Source: Homalodisca vitripennis
Lineage: Eukaryota; Arthropoda; Insecta; Hemiptera; Cicadellidae
NCBI RefSeq assembly: GCF_021130785.1
Contig: NW_025776233.1
Span: forward strand, 238,566-302,565
Reading direction: 5' to 3'
DNA length: 64,000 nt
Below are positions 22,235 to 35,394 of this stretch, piece by piece. The notes under the pieces were generated by a model. The model worked only from the letters and a program-made list of their open reading frames with translations. It ran no database searches and was not told the DNA's origin. Numbering within the stretch: the stretch's first letter is position 1; every line of letters begins with the position of its first letter. Made by a program: the position numbers and the translations under genes.

Positions 22235-23084
22235 AATGTATAATAAAAGACTAATTTTTTTTCAAAACTGCATTTCTAGCAGTTTCCCGCAGCTTTCCAC
22301 GCTATTTCGTATGCGTGGCCGGTGTATCACCGCTGGTTCGAGTCGGGTATACTTCCGACACCAGTTCAGAGTTGCCTTGTTGCTGCGATTAATAAATACA
22401 TTATTATATACACATATTAAATACATATATTTATAACTATAGTAATTTACTATATTCTCTTTTTTTGTCACATCTTTGGTTTTGTCTTATTTCCAGAGCA
22501 AGAAAATATATGAGACAGATCAGAGAATCTGTTAAAGGTCAACTGAGATTGGTTTTATAATAGTCTTTAAATTAATAGTAAAAGTGAGATGGTAACTTAG
22601 TTTTTATAATTAATACTTAATATTTTCTAAAAATTTACAGTTAAAAGATCATTAAAATACACTATTTTACGTGTTTGTTTCTTTGTAAACTTAAAATTTA
22701 TTTAAAATATTTTAGAATATTTAGTGCTGTAATTGGTATTTCAGTTCAAAGCACAGCCCATAAACCTTTCATACAGCATAGTTCTTGCCGACTATTTTAA
22801 AGGAAATGATTTATTTTATGTTTAATTAATAATGTTTTAAGCAATTTCTAAGGTATATGAATACTGTACTTACTAAATCTGAAATATAAATGCGACGTGA
22901 TAAATAATGGATACTCAGAGATTTATCATTCAAAAAATGCATACATTTTTTAATTTGTCCTTAAATTATGGTTGTGGTGTCATAAAACATTGTTTACACA
23001 TAACAGTTAATAACATTTGATATCCTCAGTTCATTAATTGTTCACAAAATTAGAGACTAAGATGAGATATTTCACTGCTTTATT

Positions 23085-23200
23085 GGCCATTAGGACGTAC
23101 CCCAGAGGAATGTTTTAAATACGAATAGGCCTATATTCATCAAATTGGCCGTAAGAATGTCCATGTAACATTTCAGTTTAAGCAGTATAAAGGTGTTTTC
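23085..23200 (+). repeat. Dispersed repeat R2, copy in D2a
   Basis: GGACGTACCCCAGAGGAATG, CGAATAGGCCTATATTCATC and GGCCGTAAGAATGTCCATG match the D2b copy at 40755-40880 and the older copy at 8508. The D2a copy has lost the TTCCATCGGTTCAATAG block that D2b keeps. Confidence 0.6.
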
Positions 23201-24005
23201 TAATAGTATGATAAAATGTATGATTAATAGGCCATTATTTTTAATAAATCTTTGATCAATATTCAATATTCCAAAATATATTTTGATCTTTTAAATAAAC
23301 TAGTAGTATTAACTGCAAATTAAAGAATGTATTTTAACATTTGTGAATATATGAATATGGTCCGAAGTACTACAATGATTTTCATAAATCCCGCATATAT
23401 TGTATTGTAAGAATAACTTTCAATCAGTTAATAGCTTGAGTTACCTGCTTTTAGTAAAATAGTTATAAAGAAAAATTCAATCGAGGATTGAAAAGAAATA
23501 AACCTTAAAGCGGGGAGTAAGAATAATTATTAGCCACCCTTTCACAACGGTAGTGGATTTCCATTACAGCCGTTAATTTTGTTTCAAAATATGTCTCTTA
23601 AAGTTTTGAACTTTTCCCCACTGTATTACATTCAGTGAAATATGTTAACAAAAAACATTACCGTGAATGCAGTATAATTATGTGTACGGTCTTCAAACTT
23701 AAAAGATGCAGAAAAGGATAAAAAAGGAAGTCTTAGCATTAAATAAACATATTCTATAAGGGGTTAAATAATAACACATTGGTGTGCTATTTTATATGTA
23801 AAAAATGTTTGTTTTAAAAGATCTTTAGAGATTTGATATACACTATAAAATTGTTTGAACCTCAATTTAAAGTATATAGTGTTCTTTTATGGGCTTTCCA
23901 TTAATACGAGTCTTAAATTTTATTTACTTGTCCAAGAGAATACTGCATTTTAATTATGATCTTATTTATGTCATGATCGTTTATATTATTAATGCTACAT
24001 TTTAG

Positions 24006-24154
24006 GGCGGAAAATATGTATAAAGGAAGTATATCAAGGTGCAGGACATGTCAGAGAACTACTGATCAATCAAGGATGCATTTCCTTGTCTAGTACAAAA
24101 AATAACGTGTATTCTGAATTTAACTTACAGTTAATGGAAGAATTATTGACATAA
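24006..24154 (+). CDS. Candidate terminal exon in D2a
   Basis: Follows acceptor GCTACATTTTAG (AG at 24004-24005) and ends at TAA 24152-24154. The two leading bases complete a codon, and it then reads RKICIKEVYQGAGHVRELL, next INQGCISLSSTKNNVYSEF, ending LQLMEELLT: about 49 residues with two cysteines and an amphipathic character. The same peptide, with few replacements, is open in D2b. No family is recognised. Upstream coding exons are not identified. A one-base difference at the exon start changes the required phase between the copies. Confidence 0.35.
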
Positions 24155-24831
24155 TTTTTCTTGCAACTATGGAATTGTAACTTATACATGACTTCTCTAA
24201 GCCATTAATTCAATAGAGGTTACTACAAGACTAAAAAGTAATGTGAGAAAGTTTATATAAACCGTTTCGGATTGAGGAGCTGTAAAAACATCTGCGAGTG
24301 AGATCAAATTTCGATAGATTATTATCAAGAAATGAAACTTTAATTACAATTAAAGTGATGGCTCTTAAAGGAGTTTTTTCAAACATCAAGGCTCTGACCC
24401 AGTGACTTCTAAAATTACAAAATTTTCCATAAACACATTATAAATTATACAAATATAATGAGGTATTATGTATAATTATATTATATGATTAAAATATAGC
24501 GATTTTTATTATATTATACAATATTATTATTATGATCAATATGCTAATTTTGCCGAGGCCAAATCGACAAGAATAGACTCTTTTCTAAAGTCTAATGACT
24601 GTGCCTCATGTTGGTCCAATATCCTGTACATAAGTTGTATTTTGTACTATAGTTAATTATATAAATAAATTTTATTTAATAATTGAAAAACCTGTTAATT
24701 GCAAACAGCAATTAACTGTAAACATTTTAAACATCATGACTACTGAAATAATATGAATCTAAATTATGCCTTGTTCATTTTTATACTTAATAGAGCACAA
24801 TCATAATGACTAAATTTAGATTTTAAGATCC

Positions 24832-25050
24832 CTCCACAAATTGAAATATTTCTGAAACCATTCCAGCAATTCAATCAAATATCATGGAACGTTATTTCGA
24901 GGGAAATTCGAGTTATTTTGCAGATAATTTATAAGAAAACGTTCACTCTTCCATTTCAAAGCTTAAAACCACTGATCTTTAAACTGACATCCAAGATGGA
25001 TCATAAAATGGGATTTTTGTAATTAAAACTTATCTCAGGAATGTTTAGAA
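24832..25050 (+). pseudogene. Exon-like relic related to the satellite monomer
   Basis: The D2b counterpart (42486-42710) is open for about 74 codons (SPQIEIFLKPF, QQFNQISWNVISREI, FTLPFQGLKPLIFKL, KMDHKMGFL). Here the same sequence is present, but its start region is changed (a TAA near 24821) and the frame is shorter. The tandem satellite at 57287-59577 aligns to it over most of its length, also at protein level (FNQLAWNVGGKI; FFKLISKVDQEI). It may be a terminal exon of an extinct gene. No function is assigned. Confidence 0.4.
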
Positions 25051-25621
25051 TGTTATTTGAACAGAACATGCTCTTGGTGTCCTTATTTCTCAACGGGAAA
25101 TCGCGTGCCATGCCTCAGGCAACTGCTTGTTTTAATAATAAGTTTAATTTTAAAAAAATATAACATATTCACAAGTTTTTAGTAACACAATAATAATAAG
25201 TTTCAATAAAAAAGTTTTAATATAACCGTTCATTTAAATAAATTAATTAATATGAATTTGTATAATCCATTTCCTATGGAATCGCAATAACTAATAATTA
25301 AAGTACAACTACAATCTACTTTGATACTGAAATTCAATGTCAAGATGGAGGTCGTATATACATATTAGGAACAGATTATTGATCAAATTTACATGCCTTT
25401 GAGATTTTAAATATATATCAATAAGTATAGGCTATATTTAACTCGTAAAAGCGAAATATTACTTGATAGTCTACTTTTTTTTATCACTTTAGAGAGTAAC
25501 TCAAGTATTAAATATGGGCGGTAGTTTGAAGTGTAAACAAAATTGTCAAAACTCTTTCTGTCATAACAAAATATTGCACAGTAATGCTTTGTAATAAAAA
25601 TCGCTGTATCTTATTCTACAG

Positions 25622-25825
25622 TATAAATTTACTAACTGAGTGAAAATAATTGTAGTGATGGTAGCAAAAACCATACTGAAGCTGTTATTAAATTTTGTCC
25701 CTTGACCGATTTAGGACTTTTCAGTATCCGCACTTTTTCTCGTTTCTTCGTCTTTCTGAAACAACCAAACGTTCAGACATTATTACCTATTCAAATTTTT
25801 CGCTTTACACAAGTGATTACAGACA
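25622..25825 (+). pseudogene. Candidate signal-peptide exon in D2a, probably broken
   Basis: Acceptor TTATTCTACAG (AG at 25620-25621) and donor ACA|GTAAGTAC (GT at 25826) bracket it. Its start (ACTAACTGAGTGAAAATAAT) resembles the lead gene's signal exon (ACTAAACATGTGGACTATTA), and the reading KIIVVMVAKT recalls TIIVLVTTAN, but the ATG is absent. Here the frame meets stops soon after (TGA and TAG near 25705-25717). The D2b copy (43311-43512) stays open. Homology to the lead gene is my inference from position, splice context and a short stretch. Confidence 0.25.
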
Positions 25826-25950
25826 GTAAGTACTTTTAGATGCACTGATTAAATTATGTTTAAATATGTAATTTTTTATGTTTATAATTGAACATTAGTA
25901 AATATTTTAACAATTGAAAAAATTGTGATTAATCTCCTGATTTCAATACT

Positions 25951-26114
<164 letters not shown>

Positions 26115-26370
26115 ATGACACATTTGCAGCGATTACGCAATATAGTAATCGCCAAACCAACAACTAGAGGCACCCAGATTAAAAGATATAGTATTTTATA
26201 GGTGAATTAATAATCCCATTGTGTGTCAGGACAATATAGTCCATAGAAAATATAGTGAAGGTAGACAATACTTTGTAGTCTGGGTTTCTCTGAAGTCGAT
26301 ACGATGTAAAGAATCCATCTTCTGCTTCTTCTTTATTAAAACTCACATTGAATCAACCCCTCCCACTACA

Positions 26371-26377
26371 GGTAAGT
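26371..26377 (+). other. Conserved splice-donor motif in D2
   Basis: CACTACAG|GTAAGTTATG is identical in D2a (GT at 26372) and D2b (GT at 43906). An upstream acceptor could be TATTTTATAG near 26202. The enclosed sequence has stops in all frames, so if it is an exon it is non-coding or decayed. Confidence 0.25.
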
Positions 26378-27345
26378 TATGTGTAGAAAACTTAGTTGCT
26401 CCACTGTGCTTAGATATCGTGTCCAAAACATTGTAGTGCACATAATCGTGCACTTGATGGGACAATGAGTATACCTCTTCCTCTAAATTACACCTTTTTT
26501 ATATTTCGTAGTCTAAGTGACTCTAATGTCGAGACGATGTGAAAGGTTCGCTTTGAGCTCCTTCTCTGACGAATTTCATCAGACGAACAAGACTCCCAGT
26601 AATTATGAATGTGACAGCGACAGATTTCAGACGTTGCACAAAGAGTAATATCAACTGGAGCAACTCAACATTCACATTTAGATTCTTATTAGTACATAAA
26701 CAAGATATGTTTACGAATATTATTTATTCTTCAAGCTCCTACTACAAAAAGTTCCCACTGCTTTCAACCGTATATTGAAATCGGCATGACTCAATCTTAA
26801 TATAAATATCTGTCATAAAGCAAGAGTTCGATAATTTAACCTGATTGAACATACCGAAACAAAAACTTAAATTGGTCAGTAAAATACGTGATACAAATAA
26901 CTCTTTTCTTTTAATAAAAACAACTTTTTGTAATTCTAGTTAAAATTACCTAAAACCAACTTATATATTTAAAAGAACTTGGAAACTGAACCACTATGGA
27001 ACAATACAAGAGAAAAACACTGGAATAAATTTCAAAAAAATTCATTTCGCTATGCAACTAGGGACGGAAACAAGTCGCATTGTCATCAGTCAATACTATC
27101 TGTATTAATACAAAATTAAACTTTGAAACACAGCTTACAAAAAAAGTAAAATAAATATAACGATTGGATGTTTTGATACAATTCTGTTTACATTGAATCT
27201 GACAGAGAATCAATTTCGCGCCTCGCTGCCAAAGCCGCCTTTAATCTTTAATACCGCCAACCAGCTGTAATTAGTTTCTCTACGTTTTAATTGCCTTTAG
27301 CGACTTTAGTTTCCAGTAGATGATGAATGCGTACTTTGTGTGCAG

Positions 27346-27582
27346 GACATCTGGACAATGAAGAGCCACACAATGACCTTTGTCGGTCAACACGAGTCCA
27401 TGTTCTTGTACACAATACAGCACTTGTGTTTGGGTCTAACTGATTATCCTAATATGTTAAACATCAGCACAGCTTTTAATATGCTGTGTAACGATATAGT
27501 AGTACATAATGTGGAGTGTTTAGACCCAACAATGTTTGAAATACAAGTAATTAAAATGAAATACGAAGTCAATGATAGATAA
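27346..27582 (+). CDS. Candidate terminal exon in D2a, intact copy
   Basis: Follows acceptor CTTTGTGTGCAG (AG at 27344-27345), begins with GAC in phase 0 like the lead gene's last exon, and runs 78 codons to TAA at 27580-27582. Readable blocks are DIWTMKSHTMTFVGQHES, MFLYTIQHLCLGLTDYP, NMLCNDIVVHNVECLDP and IQVIKMKYEVNDR, with three cysteines. It has the same length (about 77-78 residues), phase and first residue as the lead gene's exon, but residue similarity is too weak to call homology by eye. The D2b copy has two nonsense mutations. Only the upstream candidate exon at 25622 is a possible partner, and its phase does not fit. Confidence 0.4.
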   Translation, partial: DIWTMKSHTMTFVGQHESMFLYTIQHLCLGLTDYPNMLNISTAFNMLCNDIVVHNVECLDPTMFEIQVIKMKYEVNDR

Positions 27583-28224
27583 TGAAAGGGATGATCAATA
27601 GGACACATTTTGTAAAACTACGTCACATATTTTTATGACCTACACATGAAAGACAAATAGAACGAACACGTTTAGTTAATATTCACAGGTAGCATGGTGG
27701 TAGTATATACATAAGTCAATTTTTTCTTTATTCACTTTGATTCTTAAATTTTTTTTGGCTGTCAACCTATTATGTGAACTACCATTTTCCACATTTCCAT
27801 ACCCTTCTCAATGGGAACAATATAATTAAACTGACACATAGATATTACTTGTCTCCAAGATAAAATTTCAAAATGTCTGCTAAATATTTCCGATATAGTA
27901 TACCTTGAAAATGATACAATATTAAGGTCGGGCTCAAATATTGTCACTTAGTTTGTCCATCATCGAGATCTATTATGATGCTCCGTTATTAATCATTATT
28001 TCGGATGAATAAAGGAATAAATATGTTTATATTTAATGTGTACATTGGAACTATTAAAATATTTACAAAAGTCTACTTTAGATTTATACTTGAAACTGGT
28101 TTATTAGTTTTAAAACTTTAGAAAACATGCAATGGATGAGAATTTAAACAATAAAAGTAGCAATAAACGCTTTCTTGCTACATAAAATTAAAAATATACA
28201 GGGAACTTCAGTTAAAGTAATTTG

Positions 28225-29090
28225 GATAATAGAGACACTTGGGCCAACTAGGGTCCATAATTAAAAGATAAAACTAAAAAGCACGTAGAGTAATCCAATT
28301 AGTTACATCTGATATACTTAAACTGCAGAGCACGACTTGTTTGGGTAACAGGGATAAGTTAAATGGTTCATTTGTGATTCGAGACTCTTTTATTGTTTGT
28401 AATAGAAGTATTTGATCAACTAAAGCTTTGTGGTAAATGGAGAATTTTGAAATTTAACAATGCAATGAATTCTCAACAAATTTTAAGAAATGTTGCATTA
28501 CCTACAAAATTTACTAACAATAAAACGGTCCAATTAAAAAAAAACTAATTCTTTTATATAATTAAACTCGCGTACAATATATTATACGTAATTTATTCAT
28601 TTATATCAGATGGTGTTATATTAGTATACATATGAACATAATAATGCACATCCGTTTTGAAATAGTGGTTAGGCAAAATAAAACTTAATTTAAATGATAA
28701 AGGCATCTAAAGTTTCATAAAGATGATAGATGGGAGGAAATGTGTGACAGCGGCTATATAACGTAATCCGAAAGTAGTAGAGGAAATAAAAAGAGAGTAA
28801 AAATATTATAGATCTATACATTTTCATGCCTTATGTACGAAAAATATTCTAAATAGGTAATTATAATATTAAACAGTTTTAAATATTACAAATGAAAATG
28901 CAGAAAATCTCTTATACTGCAATCTAACTTGAAACAAATTTAATTTCAACTTAGAAATGTTTAATTTTAAACATAAATAAAAGTACCGCTCTAGATACAA
29001 TTACTAAGTTAATAGTTTCAAAGTTTCTTTGCAATAAACAAAATGCCAAATAATGTGTAACTAATTATTATAAAACTTGAGGTATTTTGT
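28225..29090 (+). repeat. D2a tail, left arm of an inverted repeat
   Basis: The reverse complement of this stretch recurs at 32465-33365. Landmarks: GACACTTGGGCCAACTAGGG against TTGGCGCCAGTGT; ATATACTTAAACTGCAGAGC against CTCTGCAGTTTAAGTATAT; AACTTAGAAATGTTTAAT against AAATTTCTAAGTTGAAAC. It is also the end of the D2 segment. Confidence 0.8.
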
Positions 29091-29099
29091 TTTAGCGCT

Positions 29100-32000
29100 G
29101 GCAGTTCTTGTGATTACATTCATAAAGCAGAACGACAGTTACACGATACTGCATTTTATTTTGAAAAACTAATGATCCCACAGAAAAACACAAAAATTAA
29201 ATCAGAAATATCCTGTTCTATCATGGTTCAGAAGAGGTCCTTACAAGAAAGCCACTATTTTACAGACCTTTCAACTGCCAGAACCCCAAACTTCTGCTCT
29301 TCACCTAAAATCCGCAAACCGATTAGACCACCAACTGGAAGATGAATAGTTTCGAGTTATGGATGTTCAACTGAAAAGTACGATGTTCTCAAAACATTTT
29401 TCAAGGAACTTCCATCTTATATCAAGGACACAATAATTGTTGTACTTCCCGAAAATCCTATCCTAGTACAATTGAAGTAGATTCAATATAAACCAATATC
29501 CTTCATGGTGATGAACTTATTTTTAACTGTACGTGTTATTTTCCATGTCTTAAGACTTCCATATTGCGTCCGTACTCAGTATGATGTAGTATACAACATT
29601 GTGGGAATAATAGATAAAACTATAACTATGAATAATACATTCTGACTAAACGTCCGTATCTACTAACGGGTAGAGCTCGTTGGCCAGTATTAATTAATAA
29701 ACATTTTAATGATGGTTACTGTCACATTTTGGCCAGAAGGTATTTAGTACCTTTCACGTATTTCATAACATAAATCCAAATTGATACGTTTGATACAGTG
29801 AACCTTAGTTATTTCAAGAAGTAGATTCTGTCATCAGTGTTTTAGGATGGTTTGAACCGAGAAACTGATAGTCATCATTAACATTACTTAATGTGCTAAT
29901 AATAATTAAAAAGTCATGTTCAAGTAAATATAACATTTTCATTAACGACGAAACTATGTTTTATAGTTATAATTGGAACTGTTATTGGTCTAGAGTGCTA
30001 CATTCACAAATAAAATGTACCGCAGATATATTTATATAAAGCTTGACTATAAAGAATAAATTATTGAAAATCAGCACACATGAATGATTAATATATGTAA
30101 AAATTACATCAAATATTAGAGCCAATACCAGAGAAAATAAAGTCGAGAGCTGGTTTAGAGGATAATCGTTTTACGATCAAACGTGATCGTGTTGTGGGAT
30201 TTACTTACATTTGAACTTTACCTACTTATTGTACTGTGACGACTTATCATTATTTAAAACTGCTTTATAAAAGTAAGTTTTGATAAGAAGAAATTTATTT
30301 ATTCAATAAAACTCAGCGTACGTAGGTCATCCGTGTGAAAGGATACGACAAAGGATAAAAAAGGATGAATTTAAGCTTTACTTTAATGGAAAGAAAGTAC
30401 AAAGTACGATATATAGTAAAAAGTACATACGAAAATATTTATAAGGAAATCATTGCAGTAAATAACAAAATGGAAAACATACCGGTAACATTAAAATTGG
30501 ATCTTAGAAGAATGTGACCTCTTTGCAAAGTAAACTCAGTTCATTAAAACTTGTGTTGGATCAACTTCTGTTTTTAATTTGTCCCGGAGTATTTTACATT
30601 CGTCTAAACAGCCTGAAGTTTATGAAGCTACAAAATGGGGTTTTTTCTCTATTAAATAATAATATATAAATTCTTTTATTTGTGTTACAATATATATAGT
30701 ATGAATTGTATACAACTTAATGTCAGTGTCTGATAATGTGTCATAATAAGAGATATTGTCAAAATGTATGTTAGCTGTATAAAGGTATTTTTTCAATTCT
30801 TATTTCACATAAACTAATACCTTTTATAATTTTACTGCGAGATATACAGATAAATCCATCTCATACAACTATTATTTGTATTTAAATGATTTTGTACTAG
30901 CTTTATTTACATCGTAACGACATATATCGTACACTAAATAAGGTTTTCTTGATAAAGTATCAAGAAATGGTTGAAGAAAAGGTTACTAAAACTGATACAT
31001 TAATGCAGTAAGTGTAAACAAAATTTATGATCATCGTAGGATCAAATTGGTTTAACTTAAATGAAGACCTGAACATACGAAAAAGCTACACACAAAATAG
31101 AAGATTTCAATTGAAAATTTTGGACTATTATTAGCTATATCTAAATAACAAATTCTAACTGCTCCAAGAATCTTCTGTTTAACCTACGATCCAAAATTAG
31201 TTCACATCCACGCATTGGGTATATGCCGCAGAAATTAATCAAAGGGTGCAGATTAATATTCGTGTGGGTTGCTCTAAGGCTCGTTAAATCCATATTGGAA
31301 GATGAGGCGTGATTACTAAAACCTACCCTACCATGTATTTCACAGGTAGGCCTAATATCTAAAATTTAATATTTTATATACTCTATAGCGAATTAACAAT
31401 GTAAAGGTTTAAATGAGTGAAAGATTCTAGTATGATTAGCTGAACTGATAAATGATTTTAGTTTAGTCATAACACGTCGTTATAACGGACATTGAATTTC
31501 ATTTTAATATATCAAGGTATTATCATAGAGTTGTACGTATTAATCATACATATAATCTCTAGTAGGATTTCAGACATTATTCATCGTTATATAAAAAAAA
31601 ATTACGTTTCAAAGATTGAAGTGAACCTTTTTTCAGGTTTAGAACACCCTAAAACTAAAATTACTTAAAAACTAAACAGTGCGGTAATGGACTGGAACTC
31701 AAATTTGTAAGTGATTGGTAAGCCACCTGAACACCCTGAGATATACTCAAGATTGCAAGATTGGACATAATGAACAAACACGATGTTTCTGAAACCGAGC
31801 CAAGCGCACAAATAACACATACGCACTACGTAATGTGGAACACTGACGAAATAAAAGTTGGCATTTCCTGTGGTATCGAGGAGCGTCATTTTAAAACAAA
31901 GGGAAAAAAAAACCGATAGTGATGGCATAGGGCTGGGTAAACATACATGCATACATGGGGTGGTGTTACACGCATGTATACTCTGTACTTGTTGCATTTT

Positions 32001-32460
32001 TTATCACCCTATGTTCCACTTGCGGCTTTATAAGTATCACGCCTTTCGCCACAGAAACCTGTCAGAGATCTCGAAAATCACCCCTTTTTGCTAGGTGTTG
32101 TGATCTTGTTTACTGGCGCCATCAGCAGTTCTGCAAAGAGGAACCCATCGGCATATGAGATAATTTCTAGTTAAACAGAAGACTAATTGTTGGTTATTTC
32201 CCGTAGACTATCTCAATGAACTTGCATTGAATATTACGTTGAGCTTTTTTCATGACATTAATGCTATTATATCATTTAATTGTGATAAATTAACATTGAC
32301 ATTCAAAGTTAATGGTGTTTAATTAAAATATTACTGTAAATAGAAAGCGAGATCTGTAGGGGTTCGGTGTGGTTGCAATCAAAAGTGACGGCTAATACGT
32401 ATACTAACCAATATTTATAGAGATCAATAATATTTTTAAAGAGCAGTGTCAGCCTGTTCG
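29100..32460 (+). repeat. Segment X, copy a
   Basis: About 29150-32160 matches 47080-49760 in reverse complement. Landmark pairs: 29260-29340 with 49560-49640 (CCACCAACTGG / CCGGTGGTAATTGG); 29560-29590 with 49310-49340 (CGTACTCAGTA / TACTGAGTACGG); 30180-30215 with 48745-48785; 31245-31310 with 47780-47855 (ATTAATATTCGTGTGGGT); 32055-32150 with 47085-47185 (GAGATCTC). Divergence is larger than between the D2 copies. I see no clear coding frame; a large decayed mobile element is possible. Confidence 0.7.
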
Positions 32461-32464
32461 TAAA

Positions 32465-33365
32465 ATAAGTGAAGTTTTACAATAACCAGTCACAAATTAT
32501 TTGGCTTTTATTTAACTGCAATAAATAATAAAAGTGTAGAGAAAGCTGCAGTAAAACTTGATAGTTATACCTAGAGAGGTATTTATATTTATGTTTTAGA
32601 TTAAAAATTTCTAAGTTGAAACTAAGTTGGTTCAATTTAGATAGAAACACAAGAGATATGTTTTTAGTGTTGTATTTGTAAATTTTTAAATCTTTCATGT
32701 ATAATTTTTAACACCTAATCATGATTGTATATAAGTAACTGAGGTATGGAAAGGTGTGGATCATTCTTTCTCCATCTACTGCTTTTATTTACTACTTTCT
32801 CTAGTCTCGCTACCATTTAGTTTCTCCCTTCTGCCTCCTTTTTGAAACTTCAATTTCCTTTATAACTTCAGTTTCATTTGAGTTCTACTATGTTAACAGT
32901 TATTTAAAGACTTATGTGAATTTTGATGCTTATATGTATATCAATATATCACTAACTGAAATAAATGTATATATGAAATATAATATATTATAAAACAGCC
33001 TACACAATCGTAATAATGAATTAATATAAAGTTTAAGTATTTGTTTGTTATATAACCTTTGGAAGGTTTGACACAGGTATTAATTGGTTATTTAATGTTT
33101 CTTAAAATTTGTTAAAAAATTGTTCACAGACACTTAGATAAATAAATACTTCTATTTCAAACAATAAAAGATTCTCCAGTCACAAATAAAACCATCTTTT
33201 CCCTGTAATGCCAAGCAAGTCATGCTCTGCAGTTTAAGTATATCAGATGTTATTAATTGGATTACTGTACTGCTTTTTAGTTTTACCTCTTAATTAAGGA
33301 ACCAAGTTGGCGCCAGTGTTTCTATCATCCAACTCAATTTAATTAAAGTTCTCTTTAACTCAAAT
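32465..33365 (-). repeat. Inverted copy of the D2 tail
   Basis: Reverse complement of about 28225-29090, so segment Xa sits between two inverted arms of roughly 0.87 kb. The arm is more diverged from D2a than D2a is from D2b, so it is older than the D2 duplication or has evolved faster. Confidence 0.75.
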
Positions 33366-33369
33366 ATGC

Positions 33370-34680
33370 ACAATGATAAGGCAAAGGTATTTTCTTACCT
33401 ACACAAAATTCATGAGCTGAAGAGGCGAATTGAACCCAAAACCAGTAACAACGTAAAATCCACCAGAACTTACACTTATAGTTATGTTTGAATATTATAG
33501 TTCCGGTCAAAGTCACTTGAGAGACGGATCTCTAGAGGAAAACCGATCTCTTTGTGACGTGATCACTTTGTGTAACGGATCCCATGTGGGTAATCGACCA
33601 TTTTGCGACAAAGAACTTCTCGGAATGGTCTAATTTCAAGCAAAGTACGATTAATTTGACCCAGTTTGCGCGATGCTGTTTCTTATATTTCGGAACAAAA
33701 AAGCCATGGAACTTAAATACTTCTGGTTGCATTTGTTATTGCTCTATGTCATCGACTTTACAGATGATAATTCATGAAACAAGACGTTTAACAACGTAAG
33801 CGTCAAGAAGCTACATGTCGTCACTATGATACAAGGGCATACAGACCGAACTAAACTTTGCTGATAACGAAAATGATAATATCATTCGTGATGAAGAATG
33901 TTAGCCCTAGTCTCATACCTGTCCTCATCAAAAGTTTTTTAAATGATAAAATTCCGTAACTGTTACCATTGTTTCTGTGCTCGTGTTTTGTGTTGCCTAA
34001 TCTGTTTTCACTTTATAATATGATGAAACAGTATCGCTGAAATATATTAATAATTTTGCACTTCTCTGACCAATACCTTTCGACATCACGACACTTAAGC
34101 ATAATGCTGTTTTTATGTAACTAAAAGTGACATGAAATAACAAACCTATTTAAACATTGACAACCACAATCCAAGGGCTAAGAAATTACAAACTACATAA
34201 GTTTTAATGTAATTCTTAAAGAAGTTTGTATAGGATTCTTCATATAGAAATTTTGGAAATGAGTAAAAAGGGAGTGGCTGGAACATTGTAAAAAAAACTA
34301 AAGGATAAATAAACATATAGAGTATGTGGTCTTTACACAATAGTTTTAAGTAGAAGTATTTCACAATTAAAACATTTACCATGCCTCATAAGGAAAAAAA
34401 TTTAAAATTCTTCTTGGAAGAACAAATATACAGAACTCAAATTTAAAAGCCACAGTCAATCATTATATAACTTTTAATCAACTGCGTCTCACTCGATAAA
34501 GAGTTTCACGTAGTTATTTGACTTACTTTTATAAAGTGATTTACTTCACTCTTTCAGTTTTATTGCAGTTTTTTACATCACTAGGTAATGAGATTTTTAT
34601 CCTTCATTAAAAGTAAACATGTATTTCATGAAGTTGTATTACAGATTATGCATGAAATTGAGATTGAAGGAGTGAACTAT
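33370..34680. other. Gene-free stretch
   Basis: Between the inverted D2 tail and the SINE. A less AT-rich block at 33510-33720 contains repeated words (CGGATCTCT, CCGATCTCTTTGTGACG, CACTTTGTGTAACGGATCC) and short overlapping frames on both strands, but no motif or splice context. It may be a repeat fragment; no second copy was found. Confidence 0.35.
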
Positions 34681-34863
34681 TACAAAATATAATTGTCTTC
34701 CTCCGTAGACTAATGGATACAGTCACGGCTCTCTAACTGAGAGATCACGGGTTAAAATCTCGGAGAGGTCCAATCAGAAGGGAATAACAGCCAAAGTGAC
34801 CCAGATAAGCCAGCATATCCAAGAGCTGAGGCTTAAAAGAGAGTTAAAAAATAATTACAAAAT
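34679..34863 (+). mobile_element. tRNA-derived SINE with 10-bp target-site duplication
   Basis: A tRNA-like head (34700-34770) has a box A-like TAGACTAATGG, an anticodon-arm-like CTCTCTAACTGAGAG, then ATCACGGGTTAAAATC as a decayed box B. The opening CCTCCGTAGACTAATGGATA is most like an arginine tRNA. An unrelated body (AACAGCCAAAGTGACCC, AAGAGCTGAGGCTTAAAAG) and an A-rich tail follow. ATTACAAAAT occurs on both sides (34679-34688 and 34854-34863), a good target-site duplication. The decayed box B, mismatches and non-tRNA body rule out a functional tRNA gene. Confidence 0.75.
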
Positions 34864-35394
34864 TAAAAAATTGAAGCACACCCAACTTTTGATTTACATT
34901 ACCATACTCCTTTATTTCTGAATATTTATTAGGATATAACAGTTACGGCATACAACTTCCATACAGGAATATTGGATACAAAGCCAATATTTTAAAAATT
35001 ATTTTTTTAATTATTTCATGGCTCAATATTATAAAATATATGAAATGAGTTGATAACTAAGATTTTCCAGTTAATAACTGTTTCCACGTAATTGCAACAG
35101 TTCATAGATTTTTTATATTAGTGAATGATTGCATCCAACTTTCAAGGTTATAATTTATATTGGTATTAACCGAGTTTTATTTCCTCAAGTCATGCTTAGA
35201 AGAAACGTTTTCTATTTGATTTTTTGTAATAAAGATTATCTGATGTAGAGTACCTCAAACTGTTATGCCAAAACGATTAGAATAGAAGGAAACTGTTATT
35301 AAAATAATGAAAATTTGTAGATGTCAACCTGGGATATAACCTTTGAAAAATCTAAATCTAATTAGAAACATCGTTCATTTCTTTAAAATATGTT

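Larger units (their letters stand above)
21545..22255 (+). repeat. 356-bp tandem duplication inside D2a
   Basis: Two copies, about 21545-21900 and 21901-22255, share GTGTATATTTAT (21553/21909), the hairpin element and GGTCCGGAAAAATCCTGTCT. D2b has one copy only, so either D2a duplicated it or D2b lost one. The two copies already differ at many positions. Confidence 0.8.

Noticed and set aside
31665..32158. Overlapping frames on both strands in Xa
   Set aside because: Not conserved in frame in Xb; the DNA similarity follows the whole segment rather than any one frame.
33532..33799. Overlapping frames on both strands at 33.5-33.8 kb
   Set aside because: Neither strand has splice support or a recognisable motif; slightly higher GC alone lengthens frames.
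34700..34770. Functional tRNA gene
   Set aside because: Box B is eroded, the stems have mismatches, and a SINE body, A-rich tail and target-site duplication surround it.
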